A DNA stretch of 64,000 nucleotides, taken from assembly GCF_003932715.1 (NCBI RefSeq), contig NZ_CP020700.1, forward strand, positions 2,006,501 through 2,070,500, in the 5' to 3' direction. The notes under the pieces were generated by a model that saw only the letters and a program-made list of their open reading frames with translations, ran no database searches and was not told the DNA's origin. The stretch is from Streptomyces tsukubensis. GTDB taxonomy: Bacteria; Actinomycetota; Actinomycetes; Streptomycetales; Streptomycetaceae. The stretch's first letter is position 1. Every line of letters starts with the position of its first letter. Below are positions 1 through 9,473 of the stretch, one piece after another. The translations under genes and the position numbers were made by a program.

Positions 1-1242
1 CGGATGACCACCGAGGAGACCGACGGGTTCCGTCTCGACCGCGTCGGCCGGTTCCTCAGCACCTCCCACCGGGAGCTGCACCGCCTGCCCGACCTGTCGG
101 CCCTGACCCTGCGTCCGTTCGCGCCGGGAGTGCTGGTCCACGGCGACGGCAGACTGCACCGTACGGGCGAGGTGGTACGCCGCCGGAGCCCGGCGCCCGT
201 GCCGTACCCCCGGGCACACCCCGACGGAGCCGACCCCTCCGGCGCGTACGGCGCCTGGGCGGCCCGGAGGGGCGTGGGGGGAGCACTGACCATGGCGCGC
301 GCCCTCGCGAGCGCCCCCAGACCGCTGGACGAGGCCCGGCTCGGCGCCTCCCTGGCCAGGCTCGCGGGAATGTCGGCGGCACGGCTCGCGGCCCGCCCCG
401 AGCGGTCGGCGGCCGAGGCGATAGCCGCCCGCGGGCTCCCCGCCCGTACCGTCGGCGGCTTTCTGCACCCGCTGCTGTCGGCGCTGCTGTGCGATCCGGA
501 GCTGACGACGTCGAGCCGGTGCGCCGATCTCGTACTGCGCAGCTTCGCCCGGGGCCGTCTCTGCGTGCCCGAAGGCGGTTCGGGGGCGGTGCCCGATCTG
601 CTGGCCGCGGCCCTGCCGCCGGGCACGGTCCTGACCGGCGTCCGGGTCAAGGAGGCGTCGATCAACCGGGTCAGCACGGAGGAGTACGGCGAACTGACCT
701 GCCGGGCCCTGGTCCTCGCCACGGGTGCCCGGGAGGCGGCCGAACTCCTGCCGGGCCTGCGGGTGCCGGACTTCCATCCGGTGACCCTGCTGCACCACAG
801 CGCGCCCGAGGCGCCGCCGACGGGTGCGGCGCTGGTGCTGGACGCGGACCGGACTGGCCCGGTGGCGCACACCGCGGTGATGAGCGCGGTCGACCCGACG
901 CGTGCGCCGGAGGGCCGCGCGCTGATCACCTCGGCGGTGCTGGGCACTCCCCCGGCCGGTCCGGACGCCGTGGTCCGCGCTCAGCTGGCGAGGATGTACG
1001 GGGTGCCGACGGGCGACTGGGAGCTGCTCGCGGTCCACCGGACGCCCGACGCGGTCCCCGCGATGCCCGCCCCGCACGATCCGCGCCGCCGGGTCCGGGT
1101 GCTGTCCGGCCTGTACGTCTGCGGCGACCACCGCGATACGAGTACGGTCCAGGGCGCCCTCCGCTCGGGCCGCCGCGCCGCCCAGGCGGTGCTGCGCGAC
1201 TTCGGCGTCCCCGGCGTCCCGGAGCTGCCGCTGGCGGCGTGA
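1..1242 (+). CDS. FAD-dependent amine-oxidase-like oxidoreductase, 5' end cut by window edge
   Basis: The frame is open from base 1 (CGG then ATG at 4). The first residues, R-M-T-T-E-E-T-D-G-F, look like the inside of the N-terminal FAD domain of flavin amine oxidases/protoporphyrinogen-oxidase-like proteins, where GGRM-T-x-E follows the Rossmann motif. I therefore read the ATG at 4 as internal and the dinucleotide-binding GxGxxG as lying left of the window. The C-terminus carries a typical flavin-closing motif, GLYVCGDHRDTSTVQGALRSG, near residues 370-390, which contacts the flavin and ends in the conserved helix. Substrate is unknown. Gene order oxidoreductase-regulator-lipB matches what I recall of other Streptomyces. 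The gene converges on a regulator across a strong hairpin. Confidence 0.8.
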   Translation, partial: RMTTEETDGFRLDRVGRFLSTSHRELHRLPDLSALTLRPFAPGVLVHGDGRLHRTGEVVRRRSPAPVPYPRAHPDGADPSGAYGAWAARRGVGGALTMARALASAPRPLDEARLGASLARLAGMSAARLAARPERSAAEAIAARGLPARTVGGFLHPLLSALLCDPELTTSSRCADLVLRSFARGRLCVPEGGSGAVPDLLAAALPPGTVLTGVRVKEASINRVSTEEYGELTCRALVLATGAREAAELLPGLRVPDFHPVTLLHHSAPEAPPTGAALVLDADRTGPVAHTAVMSAVDPTRAPEGRALITSAVLGTPPAGPDAVVRAQLARMYGVPTGDWELLAVHRTPDAVPAMPAPHDPRRRVRVLSGLYVCGDHRDTSTVQGALRSGRRAAQAVLRDFGVPGVPELPLAA

Positions 1243-1252
1243 GCCCTCGCTG

Positions 1253-1283
1253 CGGCCGTGCCCCGGGGCCCGGGGCACGGCCG
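1253..1283. terminator. Bidirectional terminator hairpin
   Basis: Perfect 12-bp stem CGGCCGTGCCCC (1253-1264) paired with GGGGCACGGCCG (1272-1283), loop 7 nt, between convergent genes ending at 1242 (+) and 1340 (-). No U-tract, as is common in Streptomyces. Confidence 0.7.
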
Positions 1284-1339
1284 GGTGATGGCGACCACGG
1301 CCCGCCCACCGGGCCCGTGGCCTCCCGCACCGGCGGCGG

Positions 1340-2806
1340 CTAGCCGAGGGCCGCGACCCGCTCCCGGTAGGTGCGTACCGCCGCCGCCTCGCGGTACGGC
1401 TCCAGTCGGCGTTCGAAGTCGCGGACGTACTCCAGCGCCCGGACCGAGCGCATCTCGGAGGCCTGGAGCGCGGCCTCCGCGCCCAGGGCGCACGCCTGGT
1501 CGAGTTCACCGAGGCCGAGGCGGGCGGTGGCGAGGACGACACGGCAGAAGAGCCGGCTGCGGGCCGGTCCGTGCGGGCGGAGCTGGAGGGAGCGCTCCGC
1601 GTGCTGGACGGCGGGGCGGTACTGCTGGAGATCCCGGTAGCAGTGCCCGAACTCGTCCGCGAGCTGTGCCTCGTCGAAGAAGCGCGCCCAGTGCGGCACC
1701 TCGTCGCCCGAGCGGGCCGACTCCAGCGCCCGTTCGGCCCGGACCAGGGACGCGGTGCAGGCGCGGGCCTCCCCGAGGACGCCGTGGCCCCGGGCCTCCA
1801 CCGCGTGCAGCAGCGACTGCACCACGGGCGGGGCGGACGGGCCGAGCCCCTGCTGGGCGACCCGGGTGAGCTGGACGGCCTCGCGCCCGTGGCCCAGATA
1901 GACGGCCTGACGGCTCATGGTGACCAGGACGTACGAGCCGTAGGCCCGATCCCCGGCGGCCTGCGCCAGCCGCAGCGCCTGGACGAAGTAGCGCTGGGCC
2001 AGACCGTGGGCGGCGATATCGTACGAGGTCCACCCGGCGAGCCGGGTGAGATCAGCGACGGCGCCGAACAGCCGACGCCCGGTGACCTCCCCGTACGTAC
2101 CGCGGAGCATCGGTTCGGCCTCGTGCTCCAGATAGCGGACGAGGGCCTGGCGGGCATGGCCGCCGCCGTAGGCGTTGTCGATGGTGCGGAACAGTTCGCC
2201 GACCGAGCGCAGTGCGGCGATGTCACCGCTGGAGACCCGCTGGCCGGGGGCCCGTTCGGTGATCCGGTCGGCGGTGCGCTGCCGGGGGACGCCGCTGCCG
2301 CCCTGGACGGGTACCCGCGGTCCGCCGGGTCCGGTGCCCGGGGTGGGGTCGCCCCGCCCGACGCGTTCGTCGGCCCGTCCGATCAGCCAGTCACGGCTGG
2401 GGACGACGAGCCCGGCGGGGGTGAATGCGATCTTGCGCAGTTCGGCGTGGCTGCCGGAGTCCTTGCGCCAGAGCCCGCCGACGATCTCGACGGCCTCCTC
2501 GGGGGTGGCGGCGAACTCCAGCCCCGCGTAGACGGGGGCGCAGGCGTCGAGCCCCAGGTCCTGTGCCGACAGCCGTCTGCCGAGCCGGCGGGTGAAGACC
2601 TCGGCGATGAGTGCGGGGGTGGTGCCGCGCGGCTGCTGGCCCCGGAGCCAGCGGGTCACGGACGTCTTGTCGTAGCGGAGGTCGAGACCGTGCTCAAGAC
2701 CGAGCTGGTCCACTCTGCGGGCGAGCCCGGCATTGGAGAATCCTGCTTCGGCGATGAGTGCGGCAAGCTGGCGGTTGGGGATGCGCTGCGGGGGTCGTTC
2801 CGTCAT
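1340..2806 (-). CDS. Transcriptional regulator, N-terminal DNA-binding region plus TPR-like C-terminus
   Basis: The protein is 488 aa from ATG at 2806. Residues 1-90 contain N-R-Q-L-A-A-L-I-A-E-A-G-F-S, then a segment ending K-T-S-V-T-R-W-L-R-G, the pattern of the large Streptomyces family of HTH/TPR regulators in which a divergent helix-turn-helix precedes a long helical repeat. The region from about 210 to 480 is a run of helix pairs (for example R-A-L-E-S-A, A-R-L-G-L-G-E-L-D-Q-A, E-R-S-L-Q-L-R-P) consistent with TPRs. The frame stays open upstream to 3031, but that stretch is of low-complexity composition ([11 protein letters not shown]) and covers the lipB upstream region, so I reject the longer start. 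It is divergent from lipB. Target genes and ligand are unknown. Paralogues include developmental repressors such as NsdA, but I cannot assign it to one. Confidence 0.75.
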   Translation of the reverse strand: MTERPPQRIPNRQLAALIAEAGFSNAGLARRVDQLGLEHGLDLRYDKTSVTRWLRGQQPRGTTPALIAEVFTRRLGRRLSAQDLGLDACAPVYAGLEFAATPEEAVEIVGGLWRKDSGSHAELRKIAFTPAGLVVPSRDWLIGRADERVGRGDPTPGTGPGGPRVPVQGGSGVPRQRTADRITERAPGQRVSSGDIAALRSVGELFRTIDNAYGGGHARQALVRYLEHEAEPMLRGTYGEVTGRRLFGAVADLTRLAGWTSYDIAAHGLAQRYFVQALRLAQAAGDRAYGSYVLVTMSRQAVYLGHGREAVQLTRVAQQGLGPSAPPVVQSLLHAVEARGHGVLGEARACTASLVRAERALESARSGDEVPHWARFFDEAQLADEFGHCYRDLQQYRPAVQHAERSLQLRPHGPARSRLFCRVVLATARLGLGELDQACALGAEAALQASEMRSVRALEYVRDFERRLEPYREAAAVRTYRERVAALG

Positions 2807-3001
2807 CAGCCGTGTGGTCTCCTGCCTTCCGGGCCGGTCGCAGCCCTCATGGAACGGCGCGAATTTAGCGGCCCCTCCGGCCCGGCCCACAGGCTTCGAA
2901 GGAGCTTCATCCGAACGTGTGAGGATGGGGGGTGCGCTGACGGGAGAAACCTCCCGCCCGTGGCCGGTACCCCCCGCCGTACAGTGGCAGGGGCCGCGGC
3001 G

Positions 3002-3028
3002 GGCACGACGAGCACGACGGGCACGACG
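3002..3028. repeat. Three 9-bp tandem units before lipB
   Basis: Near-identical GCACGACGN units repeated three times in the 245-bp divergent gap between the regulator (start 2806, -) and lipB (start 3052, +). Probably simple-sequence drift. A regulatory role is possible but unsupported. Confidence 0.5.
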
Positions 3029-3051
3029 CAAGGTTCGAAGGAGGCAGTGCG

Positions 3052-3846
3052 GTGGGTGAGCTGCGGTTCGTCCGACTGGGCTTCGGCGGGGACGCCGTCG
3101 AGTACCAGGAGGCGTGGCAGAAGCAGCGCGAGGTCCACGCCGCGCGGTTCGCGGACGAGATCCCGGACACGTGTCTGCTGCTGGAGCACCAGCCGGTGTA
3201 CACGGCGGGGCGGCGGACCGAGGACAGCGAACGGCCCCTCGACGGCACCCCCGTCGTCGACGTGGACCGCGGCGGCAAGATCACCTGGCACGGCCCGGGG
3301 CAGCTGGTGGGCTATCCGATCCTGAAGCTGCCGCGGCCGGTGGACGTGGTGGCCCATGTCCGCAGGCTGGAGGAGGCGCTGATCAACGCCTGCGCCGAGT
3401 TCGGCCTGGCGACGAGCCGGGTGGAGGGGCGCAGCGGCGTCTGGGTGCTGGGCGATCTGGTGGAGCAGCGGCCGTCCCCGGGCGGGCTCTCCCTGGACTT
3501 CGACCCCCGGCTGCACGACGACGAGTTCGACCCGCGGCTCAACGGCCCCGAGTACGCCCCCTCCAACGCGGGCCAGCGGCGCGAGGACCGCAAGCTGGCC
3601 GCGATCGGGATCCGGATCGCGAAGGGCGTCTCGATGCACGGCTTCGCGCTCAATGTGAACCCGGACAACACCTGGTTCGACCGGATCGTGCCGTGCGGTA
3701 TCCGGGACGCGGGCGTTGCGTCGCTCGCGGGCGAGCTGGGCCGTGACATCACGATCGCGGAGGTGCTGCCGGTGGTGGAGCGGCAGCTGCGGAAGGTGCT
3801 GGAGGGTGCCGATCCGCTTCCGCGGGCGGTCGGGACGACCGCCTGA
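3052..3846 (+). CDS. lipB: Octanoyl-[acyl carrier protein]:protein N-octanoyltransferase LipB
   Basis: LipB moves the octanoyl group from octanoyl-ACP to lipoyl domains of the 2-oxoacid dehydrogenases and glycine cleavage H protein, the first step of de novo protein lipoylation. The 264-aa product has the family signature [12 protein letters not shown] at about residues 73-84, the lysine of the Cys/Lys dyad at K191 ([13 protein letters not shown]) and the acyl-accepting cysteine at C215 (V-P-C-G-I). The GTG start at 3052 is preceded by a strong AAGGAGG-type ribosome site. An insertion near residues 140-180 ([14 protein letters not shown]) lengthens it over E. coli LipB, which is common in actinobacteria as I recall. 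The next gene is lipA, which completes the cofactor. Confidence 0.96.
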   Translation: MGELRFVRLGFGGDAVEYQEAWQKQREVHAARFADEIPDTCLLLEHQPVYTAGRRTEDSERPLDGTPVVDVDRGGKITWHGPGQLVGYPILKLPRPVDVVAHVRRLEEALINACAEFGLATSRVEGRSGVWVLGDLVEQRPSPGGLSLDFDPRLHDDEFDPRLNGPEYAPSNAGQRREDRKLAAIGIRIAKGVSMHGFALNVNPDNTWFDRIVPCGIRDAGVASLAGELGRDITIAEVLPVVERQLRKVLEGADPLPRAVGTTA

Positions 3847-3980
3847 ACCGCCCCGGGGGCCGTTCGGGGGAATGCGCCTCAGCGTGACCGGGTTGTCACG
3901 AGGCAGGGCCGTACAAAGCACGGGCGTACCCTGGTGTGCGCCGCAGAATCGAATGCCGCGATAGCAGAAAGGGGCGCCAC

Positions 3981-4952
3981 GTGTCCGCTGTCGCACCCGA
4001 CGGACGCAAGATGCTGCGCCTGGAGGTCCGGAACAGCCAGACCCCCATCGAGCGCAAGCCCGAGTGGATCAAGACCCGGGCGAAGATGGGCCCCGAGTAC
4101 ACGAAGATGCAGAGCCTCGTGAAGCGCGAGGATCTGCACACGGTGTGCCAGGAGGCGGGCTGTCCCAATATCTTCGAGTGCTGGGAGGACCGCGAGGCCA
4201 CCTTCCTCATCGGCGGTGACCAGTGCACCCGGCGCTGTGACTTCTGCCAGATCGACACCGGGAAGCCGGAGGCGCTGGACCGCGACGAGCCGCGCCGGGT
4301 CGGCGAATCCGTCGTCACGATGGACCTGAACTACGCGACGATCACCGGTGTCGCCCGGGACGACCTCCCGGACGGCGGCGCCTGGCTGTACGCGGAGACG
4401 GTACGGGAGATCCACCGGCAGACCGCCGCGCGCGCGGACGGCCGGACCAAGGTCGAGCTGCTGGCCCCGGACTTCAACGCGGTGCCGGAGCTGCTGGAGG
4501 AGGTCTTCGCCTCGCGGCCGGAGGTCTTCGCGCACAATGTCGAGACCGTGCCGCGGGTCTTCAAGCGGATCCGCCCCGGCTTCCGCTACGACCGGTCGCT
4601 GGAGGTGATCACCCGGGCCCGCGAGGCCGGTCTGGTCACCAAGTCGAATCTGATCCTGGGGCTGGGCGAGGAGCGGGCCGAGGTCTCCGACGCGCTGCGG
4701 CAGATGCACGACGCGGGCTGCGAGCTGATCACGATCACGCAGTATCTGCGGCCGTCGGTCCGCCACCACCCCGTGGAGCGGTGGGTGAAGCCCGACGAGT
4801 TCGTGGAGCTGAAGGAGGAGGCCGAGCAGATCGGCTACTCCGGAGTGATGTCGGGACCGCTGGTGCGCTCGTCGTACCGGGCGGGGCGGCTCTACCAGCA
4901 GGCGATGGAGAAGCGGCTGGCGGGCGAGCGGACCACGCTGCCCGTCGTGTGA
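3981..4952 (+). CDS. lipA: Lipoyl synthase LipA (radical SAM)
   Basis: LipA inserts two sulfurs into the protein-bound octanoyl chain using two [4Fe-4S] clusters. The 323-aa product shows both cluster motifs: auxiliary-cluster cysteines C56, C61 and C67 ([12 protein letters not shown]) and the radical-SAM CxxxCxxC at C82, C86 and C89 (C-T-R-R-C-D-F-C). The usual C-terminal R-S-S-Y-R-A motif is present (around residue 300). The GTG start at 3981 follows GAAAGGGG. An upstream in-frame ATG at 3936 would add 15 Arg-rich residues and is less likely. The gap of 134 bp from lipB leaves room for its own promoter. The regulator-lipB-lipA arrangement places both lipoylation steps together. Confidence 0.96.
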   Translation: MSAVAPDGRKMLRLEVRNSQTPIERKPEWIKTRAKMGPEYTKMQSLVKREDLHTVCQEAGCPNIFECWEDREATFLIGGDQCTRRCDFCQIDTGKPEALDRDEPRRVGESVVTMDLNYATITGVARDDLPDGGAWLYAETVREIHRQTAARADGRTKVELLAPDFNAVPELLEEVFASRPEVFAHNVETVPRVFKRIRPGFRYDRSLEVITRAREAGLVTKSNLILGLGEERAEVSDALRQMHDAGCELITITQYLRPSVRHHPVERWVKPDEFVELKEEAEQIGYSGVMSGPLVRSSYRAGRLYQQAMEKRLAGERTTLPVV

Positions 4953-4966
4953 ATTCAAGCACAAGC

Positions 4967-5040
4967 TATTACCCCTCGGTAATACGAGGGTGGGCGCGGC
5001 CCGTATGCTTCCCGCAGGTGGGGACGGCGTACGGGCCGCG
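4967..5040. terminator. Inverted repeats downstream of lipA
   Basis: TATTACC (4967-4973) and GGTAATA (4978-4984) form a 7-bp perfect repeat. CCCTCG/CGAGGG (4973-4978/4985-4990) offers an alternative pairing of the same bases. A second element, CGCGGCCCGTA (4995-5005) with TACGGGCCGCG (5030-5040), is a perfect 11-bp stem with a 24-nt loop. Together they probably end lipA transcription. The AT-rich first repeat could also be a protein-binding site. Confidence 0.45.
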
Positions 5041-5079
5041 TCAGGATTCGGGGGCCGGGCGTCAGGGATTCATCGGCGT

Positions 5080-5108
5080 TTGACCGGTCGGTCACGCCCT
5101 GGTAACAC
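5080..5108 (+). promoter_or_regulatory. Candidate housekeeping promoter
   Basis: TTGACC (5080-5085), 17-bp spacer, TAACAC (5103-5108): a good match to Streptomyces principal sigma promoters, with the start expected near 5115. It would drive the 72-aa gene at 5400 and the DUF4191 gene. An imperfect repeat TGACC-GGTC-GGTCA overlaps the -35 region. The 285 nt up to 5400 hold an open but Pro/Arg/His-biased frame starting with GTG at 5115, which I treat as untranslated leader. Confidence 0.45.
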
Positions 5109-5399
5109 CGAGCAGTGACCCTGGTGTCAGGCCCCGGGGACCGTCCGGCCGAAGGCGATCGGAAACGGTCGGGTACGACCATGTCCGTCCCCCCGGCTGC
5201 GATACGGCACCGGGCTACCGGCACTCCGGAACACCGCGCCGTCCGCGCACCACCCACCGGGTCCCCGCACCGTCGCACGCGCCCGTCGCACCGCCCCGTA
5301 CCACCGCACCACCCCCGTCCGTCCACCGACCGCGACCGGTCTTCCCCCGCCCTCCGGCGGCCCCGGCCGCGGTCACCACTCCCCGAAGGGGGCCCCGCC

Positions 5400-5618
5400 A
5401 TGCAGGCCGCGCAGGCACGTCCGGTACGCGCCACCGCCCTCCCGTCCGTGACCGGCGCGCTGCGCGCCATGGAGTCCCTGCTGCTCGGCAGCGGCCAGCG
5501 CACCGCCCGCCGCAACGCCTGGACGGCCGTCCTGGAGGACCGCCGCCGGGCCAGGGACCGGGTCGAGACGGAGCATGTACTGGAGGCCGTGGCGGAGCGC
5601 GCGCCGCGGGCCACGTAA
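5400..5618 (+). CDS. Small conserved protein of unknown function (72 aa)
   Basis: Starts at ATG 5400 after GAAGGGGG. The product is basic and helical, with a central L-L-L-G-S-G-Q-R-T-A-R-R-N-A-W-T-A-V-L-E-D-R-R-R-A-R-D-R segment. There is no signal peptide or membrane span. I recall a similar short protein between lipA and the DUF4191 gene in other Streptomyces, which supports a real gene, but no function is known to me. It ends 10 bp before the DUF4191 start, so the two are probably cotranscribed from the promoter near 5080. Confidence 0.7.
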   Translation: MQAAQARPVRATALPSVTGALRAMESLLLGSGQRTARRNAWTAVLEDRRRARDRVETEHVLEAVAERAPRAT

Positions 5619-5628
5619 ACTTCGCAGT

Positions 5629-6339
5629 ATGGCGAGGAAGGCAAAAACGGACAGCACTGACGCTGCTGCGAACCCGGGGCGACTGAAGCAGATCGCCCTC
5701 ACCTACAAGATGACCCGCAAAGCCGATCCTGTGGTCGGTCTGGTCATCGCGGCCGTAGGAATCGTCACCTTCGGTGTCTTCCTCGGAATCGGCTTCTGGG
5801 TCGGCTACCCGATCTATCTCGGTATTCTCGGCTTCCTGCTCGCCTTCCTCTCGATGGCGATCGTTTTCGGGCGCCGGGCCGAGCGGGCGGCCTTCGGCCA
5901 GATGGAGGGCCAGCCGGGTGCGGCGGCCGCCGTCCTGCAGAACGTGGGCCGCGGCTGGACGACCACTCCCGCGGTGGCGATGAACCGCAACCAGGACGTG
6001 GTGCACCGCGCGGTCGGCCGGGCGGGCATCGTCCTGGTCGCCGAGGGCAACCCGAACCGGCTGAGGACCCTGCTGGCGGCCGAGAAGAAGAAGATGTCCC
6101 GGGTCGTGATGGACGTACCGGTGCACGACATCATCGTGGGTACGGACGAGGGCCAGGTGCCGCTGAAGAAGGTCCGTACGACCATGCTGAAGCTGCCCCG
6201 CGTGCTCTCCGGCCCCCAGGTGACCGCGACCAACGACCGGCTGCGCGCCCTCGGGGACCTGCTGAGCAATATGCCCCTGCCGAAGGGCCCGATGCCCAAG
6301 GGCATGCGGATGCCGCGCGGCGGCCCGAAGACGCGCTGA
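5629..6339 (+). CDS. DUF4191 family membrane protein
   Basis: The product is 236 aa. The N-terminus is basic and soluble (MARKAKTDS), followed by two close hydrophobic segments at about residues 36-57 and 62-83 ([15 protein letters not shown] and [13 protein letters not shown]). A long cytosolic domain includes [13 protein letters not shown] and [13 protein letters not shown], and the tail is Pro/Gly/Met-rich. This matches the actinobacterial DUF4191 family, whose function is unknown to me. The ATG at 5629 lies 10 bp after the previous gene. It ends in a very strong terminator shared with the convergent RDD gene. Confidence 0.85.
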   Translation: MARKAKTDSTDAAANPGRLKQIALTYKMTRKADPVVGLVIAAVGIVTFGVFLGIGFWVGYPIYLGILGFLLAFLSMAIVFGRRAERAAFGQMEGQPGAAAAVLQNVGRGWTTTPAVAMNRNQDVVHRAVGRAGIVLVAEGNPNRLRTLLAAEKKKMSRVVMDVPVHDIIVGTDEGQVPLKKVRTTMLKLPRVLSGPQVTATNDRLRALGDLLSNMPLPKGPMPKGMRMPRGGPKTR

Positions 6340-6356
6340 CCGAATCCTGCCTGATA

Positions 6357-6398
6357 CGGAAGGGGCGGCCCGGAGAGTTCTCCGGGCCGCCCCTTCCG
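6357..6398. terminator. Strong bidirectional terminator
   Basis: Perfect 20-bp inverted repeat: 6357-6376 (begins CGGAAGGGGCGG) pairs with 6379-6398 (ends CCGCCCCTTCCG), almost no loop. It separates the DUF4191 gene (+) from the RDD gene (-). Confidence 0.85.
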
Positions 6399-6504
6399 CG
6401 TACCGCGCCCCTTGCGCACCGCCCGGTGGGCGGCGGCTGGTCCTCGCCACCGCGCACCGGCCCTCGGGCGGGCGCCGTCGGCAAAAGCTCAGAGCCTCAG
6501 AGGC

Positions 6505-6972
6505 TCAGAGCCGGACCTGGACGGCCTTGGAGAACCGGTCGTGCAGTCCGCGCCCGTCACGGTCCCAGATCAGGGCCGGAAGCCCGAGGCAGAGCAGTAG
6601 GCTGCGCAGGAGCACCCGGCCGAAGGGGAGCGGGCCGCCCTCGACCGCCACCACCCGGAGGCGGAAGATCCGCTTGCCCGGGGTGAAGCCGACGGTCCCG
6701 AGCGTCAGCACGCTCAGAACGAAGAAGATGCCGAGCGCCCAGTTGCCGCCGGTCTGGCGGTTGCCGTCGGCGAAGAACGCGCTCGCGACCAGGAAGCAGA
6801 GCCCCCAGTCGACGAAGATGGCACCGAGCCGCCGCCCGGTGGGCGCGATGGCGCCGGGCCCCTCCTCCGGCAGCCCGAGCCGCTTGCCCCGGTGCCCGAA
6901 GTCGACGCCCATGTCCTCGGCCGCCGCACGGGGTCCGGAGAGCCACGATCCGATTGCTTGCCTGTTGTCCAC
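6505..6972 (-). CDS. RDD family membrane protein
   Basis: The product is 155 aa from GTG at 6972 ([11 protein letters not shown]). The RDD signature appears as [13 protein letters not shown] (about residues 43-55) at the start of the first hydrophobic segment. A second segment is [14 protein letters not shown], then the conserved [12 protein letters not shown] and near the end [12 protein letters not shown] proteins are small integral membrane proteins, and some are linked to ion or Na+/H+ exchange, but the role here is unknown. It is divergent from glnA, a position I remember as conserved in Streptomyces. Confidence 0.85.
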   Translation of the reverse strand: MDNRQAIGSWLSGPRAAAEDMGVDFGHRGKRLGLPEEGPGAIAPTGRRLGAIFVDWGLCFLVASAFFADGNRQTGGNWALGIFFVLSVLTLGTVGFTPGKRIFRLRVVAVEGGPLPFGRVLLRSLLLCLGLPALIWDRDGRGLHDRFSKAVQVRL

Positions 6973-7082
6973 CCGTCCACGGTACTGGGCCCGGGTCGGT
7001 CCTCCGGCAGCCGGGTCGGCCCGGGCGCGGTCGCCGCGGCACGGCCCCGGAGTGACGTACCCGACCCGGGACACCCGCCCGG

Positions 7083-7120
7083 TTAACGCGGCCGAAACAA
7101 TCGGGTCATCCTTGAGAAAT
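7083..7120 (+). promoter_or_regulatory. GlnR box upstream of glnA
   Basis: Four half-sites with exact 6-bp spacing: TTAAC (7083-7087), GAAAC (7094-7098), GTCAT (7105-7109) and GAAAT (7116-7120), fitting the published GlnR pattern gTnAc-n6-GaAAc-n6-gTnAc-n6-GaAAc. It sits 100-137 bp before the glnA start, so nitrogen-dependent activation of glnA by GlnR (encoded elsewhere) is expected. Confidence 0.88.
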
Positions 7121-7219
7121 CCCCTCTGCCTATCGTCGGGCCTGCGTGTGGCCACCGCACTGGCCGTACGGACGAGCTACCAACCCGCCCCCGCCCGGGA
7201 CGGGAGTAGGAGGAGTTGG

Positions 7220-8629
7220 ATGTTCCAGAACGCCGACGACGCGAAGAAGTTCATCGCCGACGAGGACGTCAAGTTCATCGACGTCCGGTTCTGCGACCTG
7301 CCAGGTGTGATGCAGCACTTCACGATCCCGGCGAGCGTCTTCGACCCGTCGGAGGAGCTGGCCTTCGACGGCTCGTCCATCCGCGGCTTCCAGGCGATCC
7401 ACGAGTCCGACATGGCGCTGCGCGCCGATCTGTCCACGGCCCGGGTCGACCCGTTCCGCCGGGACAAGACGGTCAACATCAACTTCTTCATCCACGACCC
7501 GATCACGGGCGAGCAGTACAGCCGTGACCCGCGGAACATCGCCAAGAAGGCGGAGGCGTACCTCGCCTCCACCGGCATCGCGGACACCGCGTACTTCGGT
7601 CCGGAGGCGGAGTTCTACGTCTTCGACTCGGTCCGTTTCAGCACCTCCGCGAACGAGGGCTTCTACCACATCGACTCCGAGGCGGGCGCCTGGAACACCG
7701 GTGCGGTCGAGAACAACCGCGGCTACAAGGTCCGCTACAAGGGCGGCTACTTCCCCGCCCCGCCGGTCGACCACTTCGCCGACCTGCGCGCGGAGATCTC
7801 CCTGGAGCTGGACCGTCAGGGCCTCCAGGTCGAGCGCCAGCACCACGAGGTGGGCACGGCCGGCCAGGCCGAGATCAACTACAAGTTCAACACCCTGCTG
7901 GCCGCCGCCGACGACCTGATGCTCTTCAAGTACATCGTGAAGAACGTCGCCTGGCGCAACGGCAAGACCGCGACCTTCATGCCGAAGCCGATCTTCGGTG
8001 ACAACGGCTCGGGCATGCACGTCCACCAGTCGCTGTGGCAGAACGGCTCCCCGCTCTTCTACGACGAGCAGGGCTACGCCGGTCTCTCCGACACCGCCCG
8101 CTACTACATCGGCGGCATCCTCAAGCACGCCCCGTCGCTGCTGGCGTTCACCAACCCGACGGTGAACTCCTACCACCGCCTGGTGCCCGGCTTCGAGGCC
8201 CCGGTCAACCTGGTCTACTCGCAGCGCAACCGCTCCGCCGCGATGCGCATCCCGATCACGGGCTCCAACCCGAAGGCCAAGCGCGTCGAGTTCCGCGCCC
8301 CGGACCCGTCCTCCAACCCGTACCTGGCCTTCTCGGCCCTCCTCCTCGCGGGCCTCGACGGCGTCAAGAACAAGATCGAGCCGGCCGAGCCGATCGACAA
8401 GGACCTCTACGAGCTGGCCCCCGAGGAGCACGCGGGCGTCCCCCAGGTCCCGACCTCCCTCCCGGCCGTCCTGGAGGCGCTGGAGCAGGACAACGAGTAC
8501 CTCCAGGCCGGCGGTGTCTTCACGTCCGACCTGATCGAAACGTGGATCGACTACAAGCGCACCAACGAGATCGCCCCGATCCAGCTCCGCCCGCACCCGC
8601 ACGAGTTCGAGCTCTACTTCGACCTCTAG
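7220..8629 (+). CDS. glnA: Glutamine synthetase type I (GSI-beta)
   Basis: Dodecameric ATP-dependent ligase making glutamine from glutamate and ammonium. The 469-aa length fits the family. Visible motifs are D-G-S-S-I-R-G-F near residues 50-60, the ATP/metal segment [10 protein letters not shown] near 260, and [10 protein letters not shown] near 340. The adenylylation loop D-L-Y-E-L places its tyrosine exactly at residue 397, as in E. coli, so it should be a substrate of the adenylyltransferase GlnE encoded at 57577-60567. The ATG at 7220 follows TAGGAGGAG. In-frame sequence upstream of 7220 covers the GlnR box and is not coding. Transcription ends at the hairpin at 8677. Confidence 0.98.
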   Translation: MFQNADDAKKFIADEDVKFIDVRFCDLPGVMQHFTIPASVFDPSEELAFDGSSIRGFQAIHESDMALRADLSTARVDPFRRDKTVNINFFIHDPITGEQYSRDPRNIAKKAEAYLASTGIADTAYFGPEAEFYVFDSVRFSTSANEGFYHIDSEAGAWNTGAVENNRGYKVRYKGGYFPAPPVDHFADLRAEISLELDRQGLQVERQHHEVGTAGQAEINYKFNTLLAAADDLMLFKYIVKNVAWRNGKTATFMPKPIFGDNGSGMHVHQSLWQNGSPLFYDEQGYAGLSDTARYYIGGILKHAPSLLAFTNPTVNSYHRLVPGFEAPVNLVYSQRNRSAAMRIPITGSNPKAKRVEFRAPDPSSNPYLAFSALLLAGLDGVKNKIEPAEPIDKDLYELAPEEHAGVPQVPTSLPAVLEALEQDNEYLQAGGVFTSDLIETWIDYKRTNEIAPIQLRPHPHEFELYFDL

Positions 8630-8676
8630 GCCGCACCGCACGGGCCGCAGGTCCGCCCGGCTCGCCCGTAGTGCCC

Positions 8677-8716
8677 CCGAGGGCCGCCGTCTCCTTCCTG
8701 GGACGGCGGCCCTCGG
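8677..8716. terminator. Terminator after glnA
   Basis: Perfect 15-bp stem CCGAGGGCCGCCGTC (8677-8691) with GACGGCGGCCCTCGG (8702-8716), 10-nt loop, 48 bp after the glnA stop. It also abuts the end of the antisense hydrolase pseudogene. Confidence 0.85.
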
Positions 8717-8724
8717 CCGTACGG

Positions 8725-9392
8725 TCACGAGTGCGGTACGCCCGCCCGGACATCCGGCCAGACGTGGAGTTCCGCCCGGCCGCCGGAGCGCCGGATCGCA
8801 TCGGCGTAGGCCACGTTCTCGTCCCTGAAGGTTTGGGCCGAGCCGACGTCGATGTAGGCCGGGGGCAGTCCCGAGAGGTCGGTGGCGCGGGCCGGGGCGG
8901 CATAGGGCGGGAGGTCGGCGGTGCCGTGGCGGTCACCCGGCAGCGCCTGCCGGGCGGTGGCGTCGGAGGTACGGTCCCAGGTGTCGTGGCCCGCCATCTG
9001 CTGCCGGGCGGAGAACGGGTCGTTGCGGTCGTCGGGCATCGGGCTCAGCAGCAGTTGGCCGATCGCTATGGGGCCCTTGCGATCGCGGGCGAGCAGGGCG
9101 AGGGCCGCCGCCAGGCGGTAGCTGCGCCCGGGGCCGGGCGGTACTCGGCGGAGACCACGGCCAGTTGGAGCGGTTCGGCCCCTGCGCGGAGCAGGCGCGG
9201 GAGGACCGGCCACGCATTGCCCATGATCATTCCGCCGCCGTGCAGGTAGGACAGGACGGGCAGCGGTCCGGTGGCTCCGGCGGGCCGGGCCCGGCAGGAG
9301 CGCCTGCTGGAGCAGCTGCCTTTCCTGCCGCCCGGCACAGCACGGGAAAGGTCCCGTGGATGAACGGCGGCGCGCATCACGGGCACTGACAT
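8725..9392 (-). pseudogene. Decayed alpha/beta hydrolase (HGGG/HSL-type), broken and internally deleted
   Basis: Two frames on the minus strand encode consecutive parts of one hormone-sensitive-lipase-like hydrolase. The 5' part (about 9392 down to 9120) has the oxyanion motif Y-L-H-G-G-G-M-I-M-G-N and V-V-S-A-E-Y-R-P-A-P. The 3' part (about 9140 to 8725, another frame) has L-A-A-A-L-A-L-L-A-R-D-R and L-S-G-L-P-P-A-Y-I-D-V-G-S-A-Q-T-F-R-D-E-N, the catalytic-Asp region. Joining them leaves no room for the segment that should carry the G-x-S-A-G-G nucleophile, so an internal deletion plus frameshift is likely. The C-terminus also leaves the expected W-P-G-G-F-H-G-F pattern and stops early. I infer a non-functional remnant. 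A sequencing error could explain a frameshift but not the missing nucleophile. Confidence 0.72.
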
Positions 9393-9473
9393 CTCCGTGG
9401 GCGCGGCCGAATTCCCGCGCCGGACCGGGCGCGGTGGAATGACCATGGAGCCGGAACCCCTATGGTGTTCCGC

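Noticed and set aside
5115..5399. Upstream in-frame extension (GTG 5115) of the 72-aa gene, possibly leaderless
   Set aside because: Pro/Arg/His low-complexity with weaker third-position GC. The ribosome site at 5385-5391 supports the ATG at 5400. Kept only as a leader.
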